DNA of 5,774 nt from Gammaproteobacteria bacterium. Lineage in GTDB: Bacteria; Pseudomonadota; Gammaproteobacteria; Pseudomonadales; Azotimanducaceae. The first letter of the stretch is position 1; each line of letters starts with the position of its first letter. Below are positions 1 through 5,774 of this stretch, in pieces. The notes under the pieces were generated by a model, which did not search any database, was not told the origin of the DNA, and worked only from the letters and a program-made list of their open reading frames with translations. The stretch lies in NCBI GenBank assembly GCA_027293665.1, contig JAPUFN010000202.1, positions 1 to 5,774 on the forward strand. Direction: 5' to 3'. A program made the translations under genes and the position numbers.

Positions 1-1
1 A

Positions 2-103
2 CAAACGGCTGCAGGTTACGATCAATGGAGAATCGATGTACGACGGCTCTTTGTGAACGGCGTTCGCAGCGCTGAGCACCCACCAATACCATTTACGCTA
101 TGA
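2..103 (+). CDS. Possible C-terminal fragment of a TetR-like regulator (partial, runs off left edge)
   Basis: An open frame enters from the left edge and stops at TGA 101-103, giving 33 residues. Its middle, with the segment VRRLFVNGVRS, resembles the last helix of many TetR-family regulators, which often end in a pattern like LFLDGLR. TetR regulators are commonly encoded beside coniferyl-aldehyde-dehydrogenase-type genes, and the 40-base gap to the next gene fits co-directional transcription. The fragment is too short to assign with confidence. A second frame (3-56, ending in residues SMYDGSL) is also open from the edge, so the reading frame is uncertain. The remaining bases up to 143 hold a ribosome binding site and no clear promoter. 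Confidence 0.33.
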   Translation, partial: QTAAGYDQWRIDVRRLFVNGVRSAEHPPIPFTL

Positions 104-128
104 TCCGCGGTTCTGGCAAACGACTGAA

Positions 129-135
129 GAGAGGA
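129..135 (+). promoter_or_regulatory. Ribosome binding site of the aldehyde dehydrogenase gene
   Basis: The purine run GAGAGGA ends eight bases before ATG 144. It is a good Shine-Dalgarno match and supports that start codon over the internal ATG at codon 9. Confidence 0.7.
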
Positions 136-143
136 CTACCAAA

Positions 144-1577
144 ATGCAGGAAGTGAGCAGAGAGGACATGCTGGCCATCCTGGAGCGGCAGCGCGAAGAC
201 TACCTCGCGGCAGGCGCGGTCAGCGTTGCGACACGCAAAGATCGCCTGGAGCGTTCCATCGGACTGCTGGTGACGCATCAGCAACGATTGGTCGATGCCA
301 TGCGCGACGACTTCGGTCATCGCAGCGAACACCAGTCGTTGTTCACCGATATTGCCGGTTCTATTGGACCTCTGCGCCATGCCCAGGCAGGGCTCGAGAA
401 GTGGATGAAACCGGAGAAGCGCAAGGTGGGGCCGTTTCCCCTGAATCTGCTCGGCGCAAAAGCCCGTGTCGAATATCAGCCGCTCGGTGTGGTGGGAGTG
501 ATCAGCCCCTGGAATTTTCCAGTCAACCTGACGTTCACGCCGCTGGCAGGAATTTTAAGCGCTGGCAACAGGTGCATGATCAAGCCATCGGAATACACAC
601 CGGCCACCTCGGAAGTGATGGCCGAAATCTTCCGGACCGTGTTTGACGAAAACGAGATTGCAGTGGTCACGGGTGGACCTCTCACCGGAGCGGATTTTTC
701 CGGTCTTCCGTTTGATCACTTGTTGTTTACGGGTGCCACGTCGATCGCGCGACACGTCATGCGCGCGGCTGCGGAAAACCTGGTTCCGGTGACTCTGGAG
801 CTCGGTGGTAAGTCTCCGGTTATCGTTGGCCGATCGGCTGACATGCAGAAAACCACGGACGCGATCATGACCGGCAAGATGCTGAATGCAGGACAGATCT
901 GCCTCGCTCCCGACTATGTCTTCGTACCGGAAGAAAGCGTGGATGAATTTGTCGAATCTACCCGGCGTTCTGTTGCAAAGATGTACCCGACGTTGCTCGA
1001 CAATCCGGATTACACATCTGTGATCAATCAGCGCCACTATGAACGACTGAACGGTTACATCGAGGAAGCCAAAGCGAAAGGATCCAAGGTCGTTGAGGTT
1101 AATCCGGCTGATGAAGATTTCCGCCAGCAGCCGACCTACAAGATTCCGCCGACTCTTGTGATCAATCCCGACGATGATCTCAAAGTGATGCAGGATGAGA
1201 TTTTTGGTCCGGTATTGCCGGTCAAGAGTTACCAGAATGTCGATGAGACGGTCGACTACATCAACCGCAATCCACGACCGCTCGGGCTCTACTACTTCGG
1301 CCAGGATGGTGCGGAAGAAAATAAAGTGCTTACACGGACGACATCCGGAGGCGTCACCGTGAATGACGTGGTTATGCATGTTGCACAGGAAGACCTGCCG
1401 TTTGGTGGCGTTGGCCCGTCAGGCATGGGTGCCTACCATGGGCTTGATGGTTTCAGACAATTCAGTCATGCGAAGGCTGTGTTTAGACAAACCAGAATCA
1501 ACATTGCAGAGTTAGCCGGCCTGCGACCACCGTATGGCGAAAAAATACTGAAAACGATTAAGCAGCAGATGCGTTGA
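144..1577 (+). CDS. Coniferyl-aldehyde-dehydrogenase-like NAD(P)+-dependent aldehyde dehydrogenase
   Basis: A 477-residue cytoplasmic enzyme of the aldehyde dehydrogenase superfamily, oxidising an aldehyde to its acid with NAD(P)+. The length matches the short ALDH3/coniferyl-aldehyde type, which lacks the long N-terminus of classical ALDHs. All key positions are visible: PWNFP (Asn124, oxyanion hole), KPSE (Lys147, cofactor), FTGAT (195-199, nucleotide-binding loop), LELGGKSP (Glu219, general base), NAGQIC (catalytic Cys253) and DEIFGP (Glu352, ribose binding). The segment CLAPDYV after the cysteine and PFGGVGPSGMG near residues 419-429 are typical of the ALDH3/CALDH branch. Start ATG 144 has a good ribosome binding site. 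A PhyH-like oxygenase follows 34 bases downstream, probably in the same transcript, so the two may share a substrate. The actual aldehyde (aromatic or long-chain aliphatic) cannot be read from the sequence. Confidence 0.93.
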   Translation: MQEVSREDMLAILERQREDYLAAGAVSVATRKDRLERSIGLLVTHQQRLVDAMRDDFGHRSEHQSLFTDIAGSIGPLRHAQAGLEKWMKPEKRKVGPFPLNLLGAKARVEYQPLGVVGVISPWNFPVNLTFTPLAGILSAGNRCMIKPSEYTPATSEVMAEIFRTVFDENEIAVVTGGPLTGADFSGLPFDHLLFTGATSIARHVMRAAAENLVPVTLELGGKSPVIVGRSADMQKTTDAIMTGKMLNAGQICLAPDYVFVPEESVDEFVESTRRSVAKMYPTLLDNPDYTSVINQRHYERLNGYIEEAKAKGSKVVEVNPADEDFRQQPTYKIPPTLVINPDDDLKVMQDEIFGPVLPVKSYQNVDETVDYINRNPRPLGLYYFGQDGAEENKVLTRTTSGGVTVNDVVMHVAQEDLPFGGVGPSGMGAYHGLDGFRQFSHAKAVFRQTRINIAELAGLRPPYGEKILKTIKQQMR

Positions 1578-1611
1578 GCGATTCTGTTAGTAGCCGGTTA
1601 GTAGTCAGAAA

Positions 1612-2382
1612 ATGAAAAATGTTCAGAGCCTGTCACCGCAGACATTCGCCCGGGATGGCTATCAGGTTGTCCGCGGTTTGTGTCCGCAGCCAGTGCGAGA
1701 CGCGCTGCGTGGGATGACGCTGGCTCATCTCGAACCCCTCGTTGGACCGGTTGAGTATGAAGCGGACGTTGGCTATCCGGGTGCGCCCACCAGTCGAGAC
1801 GAGCAGGGTGGCAGCACGCCGAGGCGCCTGTTGAATGCGTATTCCCGGGCGGAGGTTTTCAGGGAGTGGGCGACGGGTCTACCGGTGGGCGATCAGTTAC
1901 GAGCGCTGTTCGATAGAGACGACGTGTTCCTCTCCCAGTGCCATCACAACTGCGTGATGACTAAATACCCGGGCTACAGCAGCGCAACACTCTGGCATCA
2001 GGACATTCGCTACTGGTCCTTCGATCAGCCGGAACTCATTTCTGTCTGGCTGGCGCTGGGCGCTGAGACAGAACGTAACGGAGTATTGCGAGTCATCCCA
2101 GGCAGTCACAGGCTCGATATCGATCGCGGTCGACTGGACAGTGCTCTTTTTCTGCGAACCGAACTGCAGGAAAACCGAACGCTCATTGAGAGTTCAGAGC
2201 CAGTGGAACTCGCAGCGGGAGATGTTTTGTTTTTTCACTGTCGCACGTATCACGCAGCCGGCATGAATCTGTCCAATGAGATAAAGCTGTCCCCCGTTTT
2301 CACCTATCACACGTTGGACAATCGACCCATTCCGCACACGCGGTCCGCACAGCTACCGAGTGTCGAACTGCACCCGGGCTGA
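1612..2382 (+). CDS. Phytanoyl-CoA dioxygenase (PhyH) family Fe(II)/2-oxoglutarate oxygenase
   Basis: A 256-residue protein of the PhyH family, non-haem iron oxygenases that hydroxylate small molecules while decarboxylating 2-oxoglutarate. The N-terminus (FARDGYQVVRGL, residues 12-23) is the usual PhyH opening. The iron site is seen as His129-x-Asp131 in LWHQD, with the distal His214 in RTYHAAGMN; GVLRVIPGSH (157-166) and GDVLFF (203-208) are typical core strands. In human PhyH an arginine 11 residues after the distal histidine binds 2-oxoglutarate; here that position is Lys225 (EIKLSPVF), which is unusual. The start has no good Shine-Dalgarno sequence, but the next ATG (codon 35) would remove the conserved opening. 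A direct repeat GTTAGTAG (1586-1593, 1597-1604) lies in the leader. The substrate is unknown; ectoine-type, CoA-ester or natural-product hydroxylation are all possible for this family. Confidence 0.88.
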   Translation: MKNVQSLSPQTFARDGYQVVRGLCPQPVRDALRGMTLAHLEPLVGPVEYEADVGYPGAPTSRDEQGGSTPRRLLNAYSRAEVFREWATGLPVGDQLRALFDRDDVFLSQCHHNCVMTKYPGYSSATLWHQDIRYWSFDQPELISVWLALGAETERNGVLRVIPGSHRLDIDRGRLDSALFLRTELQENRTLIESSEPVELAAGDVLFFHCRTYHAAGMNLSNEIKLSPVFTYHTLDNRPIPHTRSAQLPSVELHPG

Positions 2383-2385
2383 GCC

Positions 2386-2390
2386 GGAGG
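2386..2390 (+). promoter_or_regulatory. Ribosome binding site deciding the smrA start
   Basis: GGAGG lies 11 bases before ATG 2402. It favours this start over the in-frame GTG at 2360, which sits inside the end of the PhyH-like gene. Confidence 0.6.
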
Positions 2391-2401
2391 CATTAAGTCA
2401 G

Positions 2402-3010
2402 ATGGACGACGAAGAGTTCCGCGAAGCGATGAGTGACGTTGCTCCGCTGACAGGTAAACAGCGCCGCAGACCCGGTTCGCAGCGTAAGGAAGCCACTGCC
2501 GCGCAACTCGAACGGCGCGAAGCTGCGCTGGGTAATCGCAACCGCGACGCGATAGATCCGAATCCTTTAACGCTTGGTGAGGTGCCGCCACTCGAACCGA
2601 ATGATGTGCTTGCCTGGAAGAAAGATGGTGTGCAGCGCGAAGTTTTTCAGCGGCTGAAAAATGGCAAGTATCCGATTGAAGGCTCGCTGGACCTGCATCG
2701 CCTGACGGTCAAGGAAGCGCGGGCGGAGGTCTTCCGATTTTTCGCTCTTGCGCGGGCCAAAAGCTGGCGCACGCTACTCATCGCCCACGGTCGCGGCGAA
2801 AAAAGCGCAACCCCGGCCCGTTTGAAAAGCTATGTCGCATTCTGGTTGAGTCAGATTCCCGACGTCATTGCGCTGCACAGCGCCGACCCGCGCCACGGTG
2901 GCACCGGCGCGGTGCTGGTGATGCTCAAAAAATCACCACAGGCGAAGGAAGAGGCCCGGGAAAACTATGGATTGAAGAGCGAGTTTAAGAACGACAACGA
3001 TAGATGCTGA
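2402..3010 (+). CDS. smrA: Smr-domain DNA endonuclease, SmrA type
   Basis: A 202-residue cytoplasmic protein with a C-terminal Smr (small MutS-related) domain at about residues 92-177. Visible landmarks are SLDLHRLTVKEAR (95-107), LLIAHGRGEKS (125-135), LKSYVAFWL (141-149) and a GGTGAVLVML strand near the end. Smr domains bind and nick DNA or RNA; E. coli SmrA has in vitro endonuclease activity but its role is unclear. The charged N-terminus, with FREAMSDVAPL (6-16), matches how E. coli SmrA begins (FLDAMEDVQPL) and supports ATG 2402 as the start. A GTG at 2360 would add 14 residues and overlap the previous gene, which is less likely. The gap to the PhyH-like gene is 19 bases, so co-transcription is plausible. 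The last eight codons run antisense to the end of the convergent lipoprotein gene. The LDLHR and HGRG motifs suggest an active domain. Confidence 0.9.
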   Translation: MDDEEFREAMSDVAPLTGKQRRRPGSQRKEATAAQLERREAALGNRNRDAIDPNPLTLGEVPPLEPNDVLAWKKDGVQREVFQRLKNGKYPIEGSLDLHRLTVKEARAEVFRFFALARAKSWRTLLIAHGRGEKSATPARLKSYVAFWLSQIPDVIALHSADPRHGGTGAVLVMLKKSPQAKEEARENYGLKSEFKNDNDRC

Positions 3011-3302
3011 AGCTCTGGCGGCCGTTCTCCGGCGCTGCTGTTGCTACAATCGTGTCTGCACCCTGCACCGCAGCTTCGTTACGGGCCAATACGAATAGCT
3101 CTTCCTGAACCTTACCTGAGCTGCGAGCGACGACGATCTTGTCCTGAGTGCTGCTCGTGACCTCGCCTAGAGGTTCGCAAGCGCTTATTTTCTCTGCATC
3201 GACTATGTCCACGCCTGCCCCGTTGTCAGTCAGCGGCACCCAGGTGCAGCCAATGGTTGTGATCAGTGCCGATGCCGCGATGAAGGTTCTCAGGGTGCTC
3301 AT
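2985..3302 (-). CDS. DUF4156-family outer-membrane-type lipoprotein
   Basis: A 105-residue protein that starts with a lipoprotein signal peptide: Arg5, a hydrophobic stretch from residue 7 to 18, then Cys19. The lipobox TIGC has Thr where Leu is usual at position -3, so processing is likely but not textbook. The mature part carries marks I associate with DUF4156 (E. coli YjeI-like) proteins: CTWVPLT after the cleavage site, CEPLGEVT (42-49), LARNEAAVQGADTIVA (72-87), GRQSFSIYRC (94-103). Cys42 and Cys103 may form a disulphide in the periplasm. The family's function is unknown. Its ATG overlaps the TGA of the acyl-CoA dehydrogenase gene (ATGA), which suggests translational coupling, and AAAGGA lies five bases upstream. 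Its 3' end overlaps the end of smrA by 26 bases. Confidence 0.85.
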   Translation of the reverse strand: MSTLRTFIAASALITTIGCTWVPLTDNGAGVDIVDAEKISACEPLGEVTSSTQDKIVVARSSGKVQEELFVLARNEAAVQGADTIVATAAPENGRQSFSIYRCRS

Positions 3303-4423
3303 AGGATTCCTTTGTCGAGATCGAGGCTGCCGCGCGCCAGATTCAGCCGCAGCACATCGCTGCCGCCTTCGGCAAGCCGCAGGGCGCGAACGCGCCGATA
3401 AAGGCTTTCAAGTGGGTGTCCGGTAATCAGCGCACTACCGCCGACCAGTTGAATGGCGGTGTCCACAACCTCGGCCACCGCTTCCGTGGCGAACACCTTA
3501 CAGGCGATTCCTTCGTTCACCACGTTGGCGCCGCTGTCGGCAAGCCTTGCGGTTCTGTAAACCATGCTGCGTGCAGCGAAAGTCTGAATCCGGTTGTCGG
3601 CGTAGCGCAATCTGATCCCTTCTTTGTTGCCGCGCGGCTCGCCGGTTCTATCCGGCTGTTGCAGGTGATCGGTCAGATAGCCATCGATCCAGCGCATATA
3701 GCCGACGCACAACGCGGCAAGCGAGAGACGTACATCACCGATCTGTCGCATTGCGCGTGGCAGGCCTTCCCCTGGCTTGCCAATGACATGATCGATTGGC
3801 ACGTGGACGTCGCTGAACCGAAAAGCAGCGTGGTGGCTGCCGTCCAGTGAGCCAAAGGTTTTTTCGATCGTGACGCCTTCTGATCGGGTATCGATCACGA
3901 TCATTGCAGGTCCTGCATCGGAAATAGTCACGAGGGTGTTGATGAAGTCGGCCTGCTCGCCACCGGTCACGTAGGATTTATGGCCATTGATCAGCCAGTA
4001 GCCGTCTTTGCGCTCGGCGGTTGTGGGACTTGCGTCATCGGCTTCCGTGAAACCGAATGCGCCCTGGATTTCGCCTGCCAGCAGCGGCGCGAGATGTGAA
4101 CTTTTCAGCGGTTCCCCAACGCCTGCAAGCACGCCGGGTCCAGGTCCGAACACGGCTCCCATAAGGGGTGCGTTCGTACTCGCTAACGTGTCGCGGACAA
4201 TGGTGAGTTCCAGTGCCGAGGCGGCGCTGCCGCCGAATTCCTCCGGTTGGGTCATGCCGTAGAAGCCGGCGGCTTTTGATTCGCGAATAACGCTGCTGCG
4301 AGCCGTTGCGAATTCCTCTGGTGTCCCGCCGCTGACGTCGCTCTGCGGTAGTAGAACGTCATGAGCGAAACTGGTCGCTTTTTCGGCGAGTGCGCGCTGT
4401 GCTTTATTCAGTTGTTCAGGCAT
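3299..4423 (-). CDS. Acyl-CoA dehydrogenase family flavoprotein
   Basis: A 374-residue FAD enzyme that introduces a 2,3-double bond into an acyl-CoA, passing electrons to electron-transfer flavoprotein. Length and domain order fit the family: an N-terminal helical domain (about 5-120), a beta domain with AFGFTEADD (122-130) and WLINGHKSYVTGG (143-155), then a C-terminal helical domain (about 218-365). The likely catalytic base is Glu352 in RLAEGGSDVLRL, the place of the glutamate in medium-chain enzymes (usually YEGT). The flavin-binding loop normally reads TEPDAGSD; here it is TEADDASP, so the protein is somewhat divergent. IQLVGGSALI (324-333) matches the usual C-terminal glycine motif. It starts ten bases after the small membrane-anchored gene with only a weak ribosome binding site, and ends in an ATGA overlap with the lipoprotein gene. 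The substrate chain cannot be told; a non-beta-oxidation role is possible. Confidence 0.9.
   Translation of the reverse strand: MPEQLNKAQRALAEKATSFAHDVLLPQSDVSGGTPEEFATARSSVIRESKAAGFYGMTQPEEFGGSAASALELTIVRDTLASTNAPLMGAVFGPGPGVLAGVGEPLKSSHLAPLLAGEIQGAFGFTEADDASPTTAERKDGYWLINGHKSYVTGGEQADFINTLVTISDAGPAMIVIDTRSEGVTIEKTFGSLDGSHHAAFRFSDVHVPIDHVIGKPGEGLPRAMRQIGDVRLSLAALCVGYMRWIDGYLTDHLQQPDRTGEPRGNKEGIRLRYADNRIQTFAARSMVYRTARLADSGANVVNEGIACKVFATEAVAEVVDTAIQLVGGSALITGHPLESLYRRVRALRLAEGGSDVLRLNLARGSLDLDKGIL
3308..3313 (-). promoter_or_regulatory. Ribosome binding site of the DUF4156 lipoprotein gene
   Basis: AAAGGA on the minus strand, five bases before the ATG at 3302. It lies inside the last codons of the acyl-CoA dehydrogenase gene and supports re-initiation at the ATGA overlap. 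Confidence 0.55.
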
Positions 4424-4433
4424 GGCTCAGTGT

Positions 4434-4811
4434 TCAAAGTACCGGCGCAATGATTATGGCGACGATCAGGAGAATCAGTATGACCATCGTACCGAAGGCA
4501 TAGAAAATCAGTGATTCTTTGCGCGCAGCCTTGATCAGAAATTTTTCGACCTCCTCGGCGGATTGCGCGGTTATGGAACTGGTCAACCGGTAACGGGTGA
4601 TGCCATCGGGCCGTCTTGGCAATTTTACGAAGAGTTCGGGCGTCGCCTGCAATCGGTTGTTGACCTCTGAGAAACCGATTCCCGTGTGACGAGCGATCTG
4701 TGTCGGGTGAAGGCCCTTGCCGGGGTGATCGAGGAAACATTTGTAGATCATCGCCAACCGACGCAGCTTGCCGCGAAAGCGAAACGAGATCGGTATGATG
4801 CCAAGAATCAC
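4434..4811 (-). CDS. Small winged-helix-like protein with C-terminal membrane anchor, function unknown
   Basis: I do not recognise this as a named protein. Residues from about 15 to 78 look like a winged helix: MIYKCFLDHPGKGL, then PTQIARHTGIGFSEVNNRL as a helix-turn-helix, then a wing-like TRYRLTS. A charged helix (83-99) follows, and the protein ends in one strongly hydrophobic segment (about 101-123) with Lys94, Arg97 and Lys98 just before it. That predicts a tail-anchored inner-membrane protein with its N-terminus in the cytoplasm. The 125-residue form starts at GTG 4811, 12 bases after cmoB; an in-frame ATG at 4751 gives 105 residues and keeps the helix-turn-helix. Neither start has a clear Shine-Dalgarno sequence. 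It lies between cmoB and the acyl-CoA dehydrogenase gene in an apparent operon. It could be a membrane-bound regulator or a protein-interaction module; DNA binding is inference only. Confidence 0.7.
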   Translation of the reverse strand: MILGIIPISFRFRGKLRRLAMIYKCFLDHPGKGLHPTQIARHTGIGFSEVNNRLQATPELFVKLPRRPDGITRYRLTSSITAQSAEEVEKFLIKAARKESLIFYAFGTMVILILLIVAIIIAPVL

Positions 4812-4823
4812 AATAGCCGAAGT

Positions 4824-5768
4824 CTAGGTTGGCCGCCGGCCGACCACAATAGCCCGCACGGGTGCGGGATGACCTTCCACCGTGCGCCTGATATCAGCCG
4901 GATCCAATGCTTCGGCGAGGGAGTCGAATTTCATCCATTCAGTGCGGTGTTGTTCTTCCAGTGTGGTCGTCGTGACGTCAACGCATGTGATATCGACGAA
5001 ACCGGCATCTTCCAGCCAACGGCACAGGAGCTGACTGGATGGGATCAGCCAGAGGTTGCGCATCCTCGCATAGCGGCCGTTCGGTGTCAGACCGTTGGGG
5101 TTTGCTACCACCAGGGACTCCAGGAGTACCTGGCCACCGGGTCGTGTGAAATCAAGCAGACGCTTCGCATGGTCAGCCGGATCGCGCCGGTGATAAATCA
5201 CACCCATGCTAAGCACGGTATCGAATTCGATCTGTGGTAATTCCTCGAACGTCAGCGGCAACAACCAGGTGTGCTCGTTTGCGATGTAGTGGTTGATAGC
5301 CTGGTGCTGGAAGAAGAACAAAAGCGTTGGATCGACTCCCACCACCCGATCCGCACCGGCCGCCAGCAGTTGCCATCCGAAGTAGCCGTTGCCGCAGCCA
5401 ACGTCCAGCACCTGCGCACCGCGCAGGTTCGTCAGATGGGGTGCTGCACGCTGCCACTTCCAGTCTGAGCGCCACTCGGTATCGATCTTCATACCGAAGA
5501 GGTCAAACGGTCCCTTGCGCCAGGGATGAAGGGCCTGCAATGCCTCGCGCAGCGCTTCGAAATTTTCTTCTGAGAGTGCTCCATCTTCAGCAATAACGGT
5601 AATTGTCGAACCAATATCGACGCGCTTGACGCGGACATCGGGTAATGCCGAAAGTGCGGATTGCCACGTGTCGAAGTCGCCGTGATTCGATGCGGACAAT
5701 TTGCTGTCAATTTCTGTTGCCAGCGGCGCCCATTGCGGCAGTGCTGCGAAGAGCGGAGAGAAGTTCAT
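4824..5768 (-). CDS. cmoB: tRNA U34 carboxymethyltransferase CmoB
   Basis: A 314-residue cytoplasmic enzyme that transfers the carboxymethyl group of carboxy-SAM to 5-hydroxyuridine at wobble position 34 of tRNAs, giving cmo5U, which widens codon reading. Recognition is by strong similarity to E. coli CmoB along the whole length: PWRKGPFDLFG (82-92), IDTEWRSDWKW (95-105), the SAM-fold motif LDVGCGNGYFGW (121-132), GVDPT (144-148), FDTVLSMGVIYHRR (182-195), TEWM (276-279), EGHPAPVRA (298-306). Residues matching the E. coli carboxy-SAM site are present: Lys85, Trp99, Lys104, Gly124, Met188, Tyr192 and Arg305. The partner CmoA, which makes carboxy-SAM, is often encoded next to CmoB and may lie beyond the right edge. 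The ATG at 5768 is six bases from the edge; E. coli CmoB has a few more N-terminal residues, so the true start could lie outside the window. Confidence 0.97.
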   Translation of the reverse strand: MNFSPLFAALPQWAPLATEIDSKLSASNHGDFDTWQSALSALPDVRVKRVDIGSTITVIAEDGALSEENFEALREALQALHPWRKGPFDLFGMKIDTEWRSDWKWQRAAPHLTNLRGAQVLDVGCGNGYFGWQLLAAGADRVVGVDPTLLFFFQHQAINHYIANEHTWLLPLTFEELPQIEFDTVLSMGVIYHRRDPADHAKRLLDFTRPGGQVLLESLVVANPNGLTPNGRYARMRNLWLIPSSQLLCRWLEDAGFVDITCVDVTTTTLEEQHRTEWMKFDSLAEALDPADIRRTVEGHPAPVRAIVVGRRPT

Positions 5769-5774
5769 GGACGC

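Noticed and set aside
99..104. TATGAT as a possible -10 promoter element before the aldehyde dehydrogenase gene
   Set aside because: It matches the consensus at five of six positions, but no -35-like hexamer lies 16-18 bases upstream and there is no extended -10 motif. It also overlaps the stop codon of the possible upstream gene.
555..1379. Long open frame on the minus strand inside the aldehyde dehydrogenase gene (274 residues)
   Set aside because: It lies wholly antisense to a gene with all ALDH catalytic motifs. Its translation is rich in Arg, His and Ile with no recognisable domain, as expected for a shadow of a GC-biased gene.
2360..2401. Extended SmrA start at GTG 2360
   Set aside because: It would overlap the PhyH-like gene by 23 bases. 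ATG 2402 has a GGAGG upstream, and the protein from that ATG aligns with the start of E. coli SmrA.
3021..3033. Small hairpin GCCG-TTCTC-CGGC as a terminator for smrA
   Set aside because: The stem is only four pairs, there is no T-run after it on either strand, and it lies inside the lipoprotein coding sequence.
3416..3850. Open frame on the plus strand inside the acyl-CoA dehydrogenase gene (144 residues)
   Set aside because: It is antisense to a clearly recognised enzyme and shows no domain or ribosome binding site support.
4686..5240. Open frame on the plus strand opposite the end of cmoB and the small membrane-protein gene (184 residues)
   Set aside because: It spans parts of two minus-strand genes, has no family motif and is rich in Cys and His in a way typical of antisense translation. 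CmoB is certain on the other strand.

Overview
The window most likely comes from a gammaproteobacterium. The clearest marker is a full-length cmoB, a tRNA wobble-uridine modification gene typical of Gammaproteobacteria. It is supported by an SmrA-type Smr-domain protein whose N-terminus resembles that of E. coli SmrA, and by a DUF4156 lipoprotein. GC content is moderate to high and coding density is high. Nothing in the window assigns a genus. The metabolic genes (aldehyde dehydrogenase, phytanoyl-CoA-dioxygenase-like enzyme, acyl-CoA dehydrogenase) suggest a free-living aerobe that oxidises lipids or aromatic compounds.

Layout: two gene clusters converge near position 3000. The left cluster, on the plus strand, has a possible TetR-like C-terminal fragment at the left edge (2-103, weakly supported). 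It continues with a coniferyl-aldehyde-dehydrogenase-like ALDH (144-1577), a PhyH-family Fe(II)/2-oxoglutarate oxygenase (1612-2382) and smrA (2402-3010). The right cluster, on the minus strand and read from the right edge, has cmoB (5768-4824), a small winged-helix-like protein with a C-terminal membrane anchor (4811-4434), an acyl-CoA dehydrogenase (4423-3299) and a DUF4156 lipoprotein (3302-2985). Gaps in the right cluster are 12 and 10 bases, followed by an ATGA overlap, so it reads as one operon. The last genes of the two clusters overlap tail to tail by 26 bases.

Functionally, the ALDH and the PhyH-like oxygenase may act one after the other on a shared substrate, and a TetR-type regulator upstream would fit that. 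SmrA is probably a passenger in the same transcript. In the right cluster CmoB is housekeeping: it carboxymethylates hydroxylated U34 of tRNAs using carboxy-SAM. The acyl-CoA dehydrogenase and the lipoprotein have no known link to it.

I found no RNA gene, insertion sequence, CRISPR array, attachment site or phage gene, and no clear novel multi-gene system. The points most worth a second look are the tail-anchored winged-helix protein next to cmoB, an Arg-to-Lys change at the expected 2-oxoglutarate-binding position of the PhyH-like enzyme, and the convergent gene overlap.
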